Position numbers and translations under genes: made by a program. From UBA1402 sp964575345 (GTDB taxonomy: Bacteria; Bacteroidota; Bacteroidia; Bacteroidales; UBA1402), in assembly GCA_964575345.1 (NCBI GenBank), contig CAZNQD010000030.1:1-24225 (forward strand): a stretch of DNA of 24,225 nucleotides, in the 5' to 3' direction. This document shows positions 7,995 to 15,197 of the stretch, in pieces. Position 1 is the first letter of the stretch, and each line of letters starts with the position of its first letter. A model generated the notes under the pieces. It saw only the letters and a list, made by a program, of their open reading frames with translations, made no database searches and was not told the DNA's origin.

Positions 7995-9275
7995 TTAATA
8001 AGCAAACAGGGGATAGTTCGCCATGGTCTGATTGACTTTTTGGCGAACTGTTTCGATATTTTTTTGGTTGTCGGGCTGCGACAATACGAAGTCTATCCAT
8101 TCGACTATCTGCAACATCAGCTCTTCTTTGGCTCCACGGGTGGTTATGGCCGGGGTGCCCAGTCTGATCCCGGAGGTCTGGAAAGGAGAACGGCTGTCGA
8201 AAGGCACCATGTTTTTGTTGATGGTGATATCTGCTTTAACCAAGGTATTTTCTGCTACTTTTCCGGTCAGATCGGGAAACTTCGATCTCAGGTCAATCAG
8301 CATGGAATGGTTGTCGGTGCCGTCGGAAATCACTTTGTAGGATTTGTCCATAAATGCCTTGGCCATAGTGGCGGCGTTTTTCTTAACCTGCGCCTGGTAT
8401 TGTTTGTATTCCGGTTGCAGGGCTTCGCCAAAAGAAACGGCTTTGGCTGCGATAATGTGTTCCAGCGGTCCGCCCTGGGTGCCGGGGAAGACGGCTGAAT
8501 CGAGCAAAGCCGACATTTTGCGGATTTCTCCTTTGGGTGTAACCTTACCCCAGGGATTGTCGAAGTCTTTTCCAACAAGTATAATACCGCCGCGAGGGCC
8601 GCGCAAAGTCTTGTGAGTGGTCGAAGTAACGATATGAGCGTGTTTGAGGGGATTGTTAAGCAAGCCGGCAGCAATCAGCCCGGCAGGATGCGCCATGTCA
8701 ATCATGAGCAAAGCGCCGATTTTGTCTGCTATGGAACGCATGCGGGCATAATCCCAGTCGCGGGAATAGGCAGAGGCTCCGCCCACGATGAGTTTGGGAC
8801 GTTCACGCAAGGCGACTTCTTCCATTTGATCGTAGTCTACCCGTCCGGTTTCTTCTTTTACATTGTATTCCAGTGCTTTGTAAAGGATGCCTGAGCTGTT
8901 CACCGGAGAACCGTGCGAAAGGTGGCCGCCATGCGAGAGATTCAAGCCAAGAAATTTATCACCGGGATTCATCACTGCCATGAAGACAGCGGCATTGGCC
9001 TGGGCTCCGGAATGCGGTTGAACGTTGGCATATTCTGCATCGAAAAGTTGTTTGAGCCTTTCGATGGCTATGCTTTCGCTTTCGTCAACCACCTCGCATC
9101 CTCCGTAATAACGATGTCCGGGATAACCTTCGGCGTATTTGTTGGTCAGACAGGAACCCATAGCCTGCAAGACTTGTTCACTGACAAAATTTTCCGAAGC
9201 AATCAGCTCTATGCCTTTGAGTTGGCGTTTATGTTCTCTTTCGATGATATCAAAAATGACTTGATCTTTTTTCAT
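7995..9275 (-). CDS. glyA: Serine hydroxymethyltransferase
   Basis: GlyA interconverts serine and glycine while charging tetrahydrofolate with a one-carbon unit, using PLP. The 426-residue protein shows GIELIASENFVS, NKYAEGYPGHRYYGG, the cofactor-contacting D193-MAH196 segment and the PLP lysine K222 in STTHKTLRGPRGG. The frame is open further upstream to 9329, but the added 18 residues are unlike the family. MKKDQVIFDIIEREHKRQ from 9275 is the normal beginning, so that start is chosen. It is the last gene of the pyrB-pyrI-flavin reductase-glyA run on the - strand, 25 bases after the previous stop, and ends at the hairpin cluster. Confidence 0.96.
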   Translation of the reverse strand: MKKDQVIFDIIEREHKRQLKGIELIASENFVSEQVLQAMGSCLTNKYAEGYPGHRYYGGCEVVDESESIAIERLKQLFDAEYANVQPHSGAQANAAVFMAVMNPGDKFLGLNLSHGGHLSHGSPVNSSGILYKALEYNVKEETGRVDYDQMEEVALRERPKLIVGGASAYSRDWDYARMRSIADKIGALLMIDMAHPAGLIAAGLLNNPLKHAHIVTSTTHKTLRGPRGGIILVGKDFDNPWGKVTPKGEIRKMSALLDSAVFPGTQGGPLEHIIAAKAVSFGEALQPEYKQYQAQVKKNAATMAKAFMDKSYKVISDGTDNHSMLIDLRSKFPDLTGKVAENTLVKADITINKNMVPFDSRSPFQTSGIRLGTPAITTRGAKEELMLQIVEWIDFVLSQPDNQKNIETVRQKVNQTMANYPLFAY

Positions 9276-9300
9276 AAAATACAGTATAGGAATTATAGAA

Positions 9301-9867
9301 TTATTTTTTCTTTTCGACCGACCAGCCAAACTTGCCTATTTTTTTACCCATTTCAAAATAGGAACCGTGCGCGTAAACCAGCAAGTCGGCTTTTTCCAGC
9401 TTCAATTTACCGGTGACCTGATCTATGTATTGTTCGTCGGCCTGTACATTGACCACTTCGGCCAGAAACATGTCGTGAGTGCCCAGAGAGAGGATTTCTT
9501 TTACCCTGCATTCAATATTGACGGGAGATTCTTCGACCAGGGGAGCCTGTACCAGTCGGGCTTTGCCCGGGGTCAGGTGCATTTCTTCGAATTTATTGAA
9601 TTTTTCTCCCGAACGAACCCCGCACCAGTCGGTAGCATAGGCGAGGTCTTTGGTGGTCAGGTTTAAAACAAACTCCATGTTTTTTTTGAGGATTTCGTAT
9701 GAATGCCTGTTCTTCCGGACAGAAATATAGCACATGGGTGGTTCGCTGCAAACAGTACCCGTCCAGCTCACCGTCATCAGGTTGTATTCATCCGGGGCGG
9801 AACCGCAGCTGACTAAGAGGGCCGGAAGCGGATAAATCATTGTTCCGGGTTTCCAATGTTGTTTCAT
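9301..9867 (-). CDS. Flavin reductase-like (FMN-binding split-barrel) protein
   Basis: The 188-residue protein looks like the flavin reductase / DIM6-NTAB split-barrel family. The N-terminal KPGTMIYPLPALLVSCG, the YNLMTVSWTGTVCSEPPM stretch and the SVRKNRHSYEILKKN segment are characteristic of its FMN-binding face. Family members bind FMN and either reduce flavins with NAD(P)H or act on small substrates; which applies here cannot be read from sequence. It lies between pyrI (45 bases away) and glyA (25 bases away) on the same strand, probably co-transcribed. There is no obvious pathway link to pyrimidine synthesis. Confidence 0.85.
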   Translation of the reverse strand: MKQHWKPGTMIYPLPALLVSCGSAPDEYNLMTVSWTGTVCSEPPMCYISVRKNRHSYEILKKNMEFVLNLTTKDLAYATDWCGVRSGEKFNKFEEMHLTPGKARLVQAPLVEESPVNIECRVKEILSLGTHDMFLAEVVNVQADEQYIDQVTGKLKLEKADLLVYAHGSYFEMGKKIGKFGWSVEKKK

Positions 9868-9912
9868 ATTGTTTTATTTTTCGGGATGCCGGAAGCCTGG
9901 TTCAGGTTGCTT

Positions 9913-10380
9913 TTACAACAACTGTAACTCTTCTTCCCGGATTTCCCGTTCGCAATAGGGGCATTTAAGCACCAGAGGAGATTTACTGACTACATTATAA
10001 CGGCTCTCCATGGCTTCATTGTTGGTGATACACTTTGGATTGACGCATTTGACGATACCCTTGAAATGATCTGGAAGTTCTATTAATTTCTTTTCAGTTA
10101 CCTGGTAATCACGTATGATGTTTATTTTGGCATTGGGAGCAATCAGGGCGATGCGGTTGATTTCTTTTTCTTCGAAAAAACGATCGGCAATCTTAATGAT
10201 ACCTTTTATGCCCATGCGTTTGCTGGCCAAATTGTTGCCTATGGTTACTTCGTTGGATATCTGTTCAAGTTGCAGAATTTCCACTACCTTGAACAGCTTG
10301 TTGGCAGGGATATGGTCTATAACGGTTCCGTTTTCGAGCGCTTTGACCTGCAGCTCTCCTTTGATGTATTTTGTATTCAT
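9913..10380 (-). CDS. pyrI: Aspartate carbamoyltransferase regulatory chain
   Basis: PyrI is the allosteric subunit of aspartate transcarbamoylase. It binds CTP/ATP in its N-terminal domain and contacts PyrB through a C-terminal zinc domain. The 155 residues include the nucleotide-domain start VKALENGTVIDHIPA and the four zinc-binding cysteines C112 and C117 (CVNPKC) and C140 and C143 (CPYC). The spacing matches the E. coli protein. It starts 11 bases after the pyrB stop, so the pair is almost certainly translated from one message. Its presence implies a class B, CTP-regulated enzyme. Confidence 0.97.
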   Translation of the reverse strand: MNTKYIKGELQVKALENGTVIDHIPANKLFKVVEILQLEQISNEVTIGNNLASKRMGIKGIIKIADRFFEEKEINRIALIAPNAKINIIRDYQVTEKKLIELPDHFKGIVKCVNPKCITNNEAMESRYNVVSKSPLVLKCPYCEREIREEELQLL

Positions 10381-10391
10381 CGTTTTGGGAT

Positions 10392-11303
10392 TTAAACCAA
10401 ACCTATAGCATGACTGATGATGGCTTGTCTGACATACAAGCCGTTGCGGGCCTGTTCAAAATAATAAGCCTTGGGATTGTTGTCCACGTCCTGCGAAATT
10501 TCGTTCACCCGGGGCAGGGGATGCAAAATCCGGAGGTTATCTTTGGATTTATCCAGCATATAATTATGCAGAATATACAGGTTCTTGACTTTTTCGTATT
10601 CTACCAGATCGGTAAAACGTTCTTTCTGAATTCGTGTCATGTATAATATATCTGCCTGTTCAATAATTTCAGGCCCGAAATTGGAATCCTCGTAATAGGG
10701 GATGTTGTTTTCCCGGCAAATCAGTTTATATTCGTTGGGCATTAACAGTTCTTCGGGAGCGATAAAGTAGAAAGTGGGAGAAAAATACTTCAGGGCCATC
10801 AGTAGTGAATGCACGGTCCTCCCGTATTTCAGATCGCCTACCATCACTATTTTGAGCTTATCCAGCCGGCCCTGGGTTTTTTGAATGGAGTATAAATCGA
10901 GCATGGTCTGGGTGGGATGCTGATTGGCTCCGTCTCCGGCATTGATGATGGGAATGTCGGTCACTTCGGTGGCGTAACGGGCAGCTCCTTCCAAAAAATG
11001 CCGCATAATGATTATGTCGGCATAGTTGGAAACCATTTTAATGGTATCTTTGAGGGTTTCTCCCTTGGTGGAACTGGACGTGGATGCATCCGAAAAACCG
11101 ATTACCCGTCCTCCGAGCCGGTTGATGGCTGTTTCGAAACTGAGCCGGGTGCGGGTGGAGGGTTCAAAAAACAAGGTCGCGGCTACTTTACCCTGCAAAA
11201 TGTCCTGATTGGGGTTTGCTTCAAAGCCGGCTGCCAACTTGAGAATGTGCAGCATTTGTTCCTTGGAATAATCCGCAATGGAAACCAGACTTGAATAAGA
11301 CAT
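10392..11303 (-). CDS. pyrB: Aspartate carbamoyltransferase catalytic chain
   Basis: PyrB condenses carbamoyl phosphate with aspartate, the committed step of pyrimidine synthesis. The 303-residue protein has the carbamoyl-phosphate loop FFEPSTRTRLSFE (S49-TRT52), the loop STKGETLKDT with the active-site lysine K80 supplied to the neighbouring subunit, HPTQ (129-132) and the aspartate-binding RIQKER. The frame extends 8 codons upstream to 11327, but that ATG lies within or beyond the predicted promoter. MSYSSLVSIADYS from 11303 fits the family. It is first in the operon pyrB-pyrI-flavin reductase-glyA and diverges from the PBP gene. Confidence 0.97.
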   Translation of the reverse strand: MSYSSLVSIADYSKEQMLHILKLAAGFEANPNQDILQGKVAATLFFEPSTRTRLSFETAINRLGGRVIGFSDASTSSSTKGETLKDTIKMVSNYADIIIMRHFLEGAARYATEVTDIPIINAGDGANQHPTQTMLDLYSIQKTQGRLDKLKIVMVGDLKYGRTVHSLLMALKYFSPTFYFIAPEELLMPNEYKLICRENNIPYYEDSNFGPEIIEQADILYMTRIQKERFTDLVEYEKVKNLYILHNYMLDKSKDNLRILHPLPRVNEISQDVDNNPKAYYFEQARNGLYVRQAIISHAIGLV

Positions 11304-11324
11304 AAAATCATGTTTTAAGCATGA

Positions 11325-11332
11325 CAAAGGTA
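11325..11332 (-). promoter_or_regulatory. -7 box of the pyrB operon promoter
   Basis: On the - strand this reads TACCTTTG, a perfect match to the Bacteroidota -7 consensus TAnnTTTG. It lies 21 bases before the pyrB ATG, so transcription should start near 11318 with a leader of about 15 bases. The -33 region is only a partial match (TTTTCG around 11352-11357 on the - strand). Confidence 0.6.
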
Positions 11333-11364
11333 TACAAAGCTTTTTAAACTGCGAAAATTTTTTT

Positions 11365-11372
11365 TACTTTTG
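11365..11372 (+). promoter_or_regulatory. -7 box of the penicillin-binding protein gene
   Basis: TACTTTTG is a perfect match to the TAnnTTTG consensus. It is 36 bases before the PBP ATG. The expected -33 position near 11341-11345 is a T-run rather than a clean TTG. The predicted start of transcription is about 11379, just before the inverted repeat at 11381-11397. Confidence 0.6.
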
Positions 11373-11380
11373 TGGGTTCT

Positions 11381-11397
11381 TTTGTTCCTTGAACAAA
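11381..11397. promoter_or_regulatory. Perfect inverted repeat at the PBP transcription start
   Basis: TTTGTTC-CTT-GAACAAA has perfect 7-base arms around a 3-base centre. It covers the predicted start of the PBP transcript and ends 11 bases before the ATG. It could be an operator for a dimeric regulator or a 5' RNA stem that affects translation. Confidence 0.5.
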
Positions 11398-11408
11398 TCT
11401 CTGTATAA

Positions 11409-13784
11409 ATGGATAAATCCTCTATTTTAAAACCGAAAATAAAAGCCTCAGAAAACTCAGTTCTTTCCAGGATTCTATGGGTGTTATGGATCGCTTTTAT
11501 AACAGTAGTGCTTTTGCTGGCTTTTCTTTTTACCAGGATAGCTCAGGGTAAACTGGGCTACATGCCTCCCATTGAAGAATTGGAGAATCCCAAAAATAAA
11601 TACGCCACCGAAATCTATTCTTCGGACGGAGTACTGTTATCGACCTATTATATGGAAGAAGGCAACCGCGTGCAGGTAGAATATAAAGACCTTTCCCCTC
11701 ATTTGGTCAGGGCCCTGATTGCTACCGAAGATCTGCGCTACACCAGACATTCAGGTATTGATGTAAAGGCTTTATTCAGGGTGTTTTTTAAACGAGTCAT
11801 TTTGCAGCAGCAAACTGCCGGCGGAGGCAGTACCATTACCCAACAGCTGGCTAAGCAATTGTATACTCCTCAGGCTCAGAGCCGCCTGGAACGTGCCATG
11901 CAAAAACCCATAGAGTGGGTGATAGCTGTGCAACTGGAGCGTTTTTATACCAAAGAAGAGATTCTGGCCATGTATCTGAATAAGTTCGATTTCCGTTACA
12001 ATGCCGTGGGAATCAAAACAGCTTCCTGGGTCTATTTTGCCACTACTCCCGACAAATTGAACATGGAACAGTCGGCCACTCTGGTAGGTATGTTCAAAAA
12101 TCCGGTGCTTTATGATCCTTTGCGCTACAATCAACGCACCAAAGAGAGGCGTAATCTGGTACTGGAACAAATGAAAAAAGCCGGTTACATTGACAGAGCT
12201 GTGTGTGATTCTGTACAGCAACTGGAATTGAAAACCGATTATCGTAAAGTGGACCATAGCCTGGGGCTTGCTCCTTATTTCCGTCAGTATCTCAGGCTGA
12301 TGTTGACACATACCCAGCCCAAACGAAGAAATTACGCCTCCTGGCAGGATCAGTTGTTCAAGGACGACTCCATTGCCTGGGAGACCAATCCTTTATTCGG
12401 CTGGTGTCACAAAAATGTAAAACCGGACGGTTCCAACTATAATTTATATACCGACGGCCTCAAAATATACACCACCATCGACTCCAGAATGCAGCAATAT
12501 GCCGAAGAAGCTGTCTACGAACATATTGCTCAGGACTTGCAAGCTAAATTCTTCGAAGAAAAAGCCGGAAGAGCTTATGCTCCATATACCAACAACCTGA
12601 GAGCAGGGCAGGTGGATACTATTTTATGGACCAGTGCCCGCCAGACAGAGCGTTACCGGGTGTTGAGAAAAGCCGGTTTGTCGGAGCAGGAAATCCGTAA
12701 ATCCTTTGTCACCAAAGTGGAAATGCAGGTGTTTTCGTACCGGGGCATGATAGATACCATCATGTCTCCCATGGATTCCATTCGTTACCACAAGCATTTT
12801 CTGCGGGCCGGATTTATGTCGATGGATCCCTACAACGGCCATGTTAAGGCCTATGTGGGCGGTGTCAGCTTCAAACCTTTTGAATACGATATGGTAATGT
12901 TGGGCCGCAGGCAAGTGGGTTCCACCATTAAACCCTTCTTGTATACCATGGCTATGGAAGAGGGTTTTTCGCCCTGCGATCCGGTACGGAACGAACCCAT
13001 CACCCTGATGACCGAAACCGGAGAACCCTGGACACCTAAAAACTCATCCAACAAGATGATAGGCGAGATGGTAAATCTGCGCTGGGGACTGGCCAATTCA
13101 AACAATTGGATATCGGCTTACCTGATGAGTAAATTGTCTCCCTACAATTTTGTGCGTTTGTTGCGCTCTTTTGGCATCAAAGGCCATCTGGATCCGGTGG
13201 TTTCACTGGCATTAGGCTCCTGCGAAGTCTCGCTCTCCGAAATGGTCAGTGCCTATACGGCTTTTGTCAACGGAGGCATCAAGGTGATGCCATTGTTTGT
13301 CACCAGGATAGAAGACAACGACGGGAATGTCATCAGTTATTTTACACCTCAGATGTCGGAAGTTTTCAGTGAAAATACAGCTTATCAGATGCAGGTTATG
13401 TTGCGTGCCGTAATCAACGAAGGCACCGGTATACGGGTTCGTTCCAGGTATGGTATCCGGGCCGACATGGGAGGTAAAACCGGGACCACTCAAAACAATT
13501 CAGACGGCTGGTTCCTGGGTTTCACACCTAAGCTGGTGAGTGGAGCCTGGGGCGGAGGCGAAGAACGAGATATTCACTTTGATTATATGACCGACGGACA
13601 GGGAGCCAACGTAGCCTTACCCATCTGGGCTTTATATATGAATAAGGTTTATGCCGATACCACTTTGGGTTATTGTACTTGCGATTCATTTTCTATTCCG
13701 GCACCTTATTTGCGGCCTTGTGAGCAATCGTTCGATGCGGCAGAGGAGAACGATGTGATGGAGGGAATATTTGAAGACTTATAA
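11409..13784 (+). CDS. mrcA: Class A penicillin-binding protein (PBP1A-like transglycosylase/transpeptidase)
   Basis: This 791-residue enzyme polymerises and cross-links peptidoglycan from lipid II in the periplasm. A short cytoplasmic part is followed by one membrane helix (about residues 22-45). The GT51 glycosyltransferase domain shows the catalytic Glu107 in EDLRYTRHSGID, GGGSTITQQLAKQLY and an EEILAMYLN segment. The transpeptidase domain has all three active-site motifs: S505-TIK508, S564-NN566 and K690-TGT. The class is certain; mrcA is used as a family name, since PBP1A and PBP1B types cannot always be separated in Bacteroidota. It has its own promoter, facing away from pyrB, and is followed after 27 bases by tsaB. 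Confidence 0.95.
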   Translation: MDKSSILKPKIKASENSVLSRILWVLWIAFITVVLLLAFLFTRIAQGKLGYMPPIEELENPKNKYATEIYSSDGVLLSTYYMEEGNRVQVEYKDLSPHLVRALIATEDLRYTRHSGIDVKALFRVFFKRVILQQQTAGGGSTITQQLAKQLYTPQAQSRLERAMQKPIEWVIAVQLERFYTKEEILAMYLNKFDFRYNAVGIKTASWVYFATTPDKLNMEQSATLVGMFKNPVLYDPLRYNQRTKERRNLVLEQMKKAGYIDRAVCDSVQQLELKTDYRKVDHSLGLAPYFRQYLRLMLTHTQPKRRNYASWQDQLFKDDSIAWETNPLFGWCHKNVKPDGSNYNLYTDGLKIYTTIDSRMQQYAEEAVYEHIAQDLQAKFFEEKAGRAYAPYTNNLRAGQVDTILWTSARQTERYRVLRKAGLSEQEIRKSFVTKVEMQVFSYRGMIDTIMSPMDSIRYHKHFLRAGFMSMDPYNGHVKAYVGGVSFKPFEYDMVMLGRRQVGSTIKPFLYTMAMEEGFSPCDPVRNEPITLMTETGEPWTPKNSSNKMIGEMVNLRWGLANSNNWISAYLMSKLSPYNFVRLLRSFGIKGHLDPVVSLALGSCEVSLSEMVSAYTAFVNGGIKVMPLFVTRIEDNDGNVISYFTPQMSEVFSENTAYQMQVMLRAVINEGTGIRVRSRYGIRADMGGKTGTTQNNSDGWFLGFTPKLVSGAWGGGEERDIHFDYMTDGQGANVALPIWALYMNKVYADTTLGYCTCDSFSIPAPYLRPCEQSFDAAEENDVMEGIFEDL

Positions 13785-13811
13785 TAATATTTAAGGCCAT
13801 TTATATACAAA

Positions 13812-14525
13812 ATGACTGTTATCTTGCATATAGAAAGCGCCACCAAACCCTGTTCGGCAGCTTTGAGTAAAGGGGAAGAGCTCTTGTTTTTCAAAATGAA
13901 CGATCAAGCGAATTCTCATGCCGTAGAGTTGGGTTTGATAGTAGAGGAAGCCCTGAGTTTTGCTTCCCGGCAGGAGCTTCGTATTGATGCTGTTTCGGTG
14001 AGCGCCGGCCCGGGCTCTTATACCGGCCTGAGAATAGGTGTTTCCATGGCCAAGGGAATCTGTTACGGTTACGACGTCCCTCTTATAGCCCTGTCCACCC
14101 TGAGGATACTTGCCGGGCAGGCTTTGGGAAAAACGGATGAGAATACACTCTTGTGTCCTGCTTTAGACGCAAGACGCATGGAAATCTATACCGCCGTCTA
14201 CGACCATAAGGGAATTGAGTTAAAGCCGGCGGGAGCTCTGGTGCTGGAAGAAAACAGTTTTGAAGACTTTTGTCCCGACAAAAACCTTTGTTTTTTTGGA
14301 GATGGCGCAAAGAAATGTATGGAAAAGCTGAGCCGGGCAAGTATTTGTTCCCTGGGAGCTTTGGTGCCACGGGCAAGTGAAATGATACTACCGGCTTTGG
14401 AAGCTTTCCACGCCGGTCGTTTTGAAAAAACAGCCTATTTTGAACCTAATTATTTAAAAGAATTTCAGGCCACTGTACCAAAGAAACTGGACAGATTAAT
14501 CGGAAAGATTAATTCCCATGCCTGA
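13812..14525 (+). CDS. tsaB: tRNA t6A biosynthesis protein TsaB
   Basis: TsaB is an inactive ASKHA-fold paralogue of TsaD. It scaffolds the TsaD-TsaE complex that installs threonylcarbamoyl on A37 of ANN-decoding tRNAs. The 237 residues include the phosphate-loop-like start ILHIESATKPCSAAL, a NSHAVELG segment and the diagnostic AVSVSAGPGSYTGLRIG stretch. Length fits the family (about 230). The gene lies 27 bases after the PBP gene and 33 bases before the DUF4290 gene. The other t6A genes are not in this window. Confidence 0.95.
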   Translation: MTVILHIESATKPCSAALSKGEELLFFKMNDQANSHAVELGLIVEEALSFASRQELRIDAVSVSAGPGSYTGLRIGVSMAKGICYGYDVPLIALSTLRILAGQALGKTDENTLLCPALDARRMEIYTAVYDHKGIELKPAGALVLEENSFEDFCPDKNLCFFGDGAKKCMEKLSRASICSLGALVPRASEMILPALEAFHAGRFEKTAYFEPNYLKEFQATVPKKLDRLIGKINSHA

Positions 14526-14558
14526 TTAAGACAGAGGCCATTTTAAAAAGGAAAATTT

Positions 14559-15173
14559 ATGAATGTAAACGAATTGGAATACAATACCCAAATGAAGAAA
14601 CTGGAATTGCCCGAATACGGGCGCCATATTCAACGTATGGTTGATCATGCACTGGAAATCGAAGACCCCGAAGAGCGAAAACGTTGTGCACAGACCATCG
14701 TGCGCATTATGGGAAATCTTTTTCCGCATTTGCGTGATGTGAATGATTTTAAGCATAAACTCTGGGATCACCTGGCCATTATGTCCGATTTCAAACTGGA
14801 TATTGAATACCCCTGCGAAATCATTCAAAAGGAAAATCTTCGTTCCAGGCCCGAGATAGTACCTTACGGTTCCAAAACCATTAAAGTAAGGCATTATGGC
14901 CACACCACCGAAGAGTTGATTGACAAAGTACTGGAGATGGAAAACGGGCCGGACAAGGAACGCCTGATCCAACTTCTGGCCAATCACATGAAGAAGAGCT
15001 TTTTGACCATGAACCGGGAATCGGTCGAAGACAAAAAAATCTTTGACGATTTAAGGCTGATGTCTGAGGGGAAAATAGACATTAAGGAAGAAGAGCTGCA
15101 TTTGGTGGAGCCCCGTGAAGTGACTTACGTCAAGAAACAAAAAGGCAACAATTCAGGACAACGCCGTAAGTAG
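14559..15173 (+). CDS. DUF4290 family protein
   Basis: The 204-residue protein matches the DUF4290 family, which is largely confined to Bacteroidota. The recognisable core is LPEYGRHIQRMVDHALEI followed by ERKRCAQTIVRIMGNLFPH. It is soluble, without signal peptide or membrane segment, and is mainly helical and highly charged. The C-terminal tail (about 175-204) is rich in Lys and Glu and probably disordered. No catalytic motif is visible and the function is unknown. It sits between tsaB and murA, 33 and 24 bases away, so co-expression with translation and envelope genes is likely. Confidence 0.85.
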   Translation: MNVNELEYNTQMKKLELPEYGRHIQRMVDHALEIEDPEERKRCAQTIVRIMGNLFPHLRDVNDFKHKLWDHLAIMSDFKLDIEYPCEIIQKENLRSRPEIVPYGSKTIKVRHYGHTTEELIDKVLEMENGPDKERLIQLLANHMKKSFLTMNRESVEDKKIFDDLRLMSEGKIDIKEEELHLVEPREVTYVKKQKGNNSGQRRK

Positions 15174-15197
15174 CGGCAGGCATTAATTCTAAACACC

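Noticed and set aside
9276..9329. An 18-codon N-terminal extension of glyA
   Set aside because: The added residues are basic and unlike the family, and they run into the end of the flavin reductase gene. MKKDQVIFDI from 9275 fits GlyA.
11304..11327. An 8-codon N-terminal extension of pyrB
   Set aside because: The upstream ATG overlaps the predicted promoter (-7 box at 11325-11332), and the normal PyrB start is MSYSSL from 11303.
13785..13811. Recurring GGCCATTT / AGAGGCC bits in short gaps (near 13793, 14532 and 17818)
   Set aside because: The shared stretch is only about 6-8 bases and positions relative to starts differ, so chance is the simpler reading.
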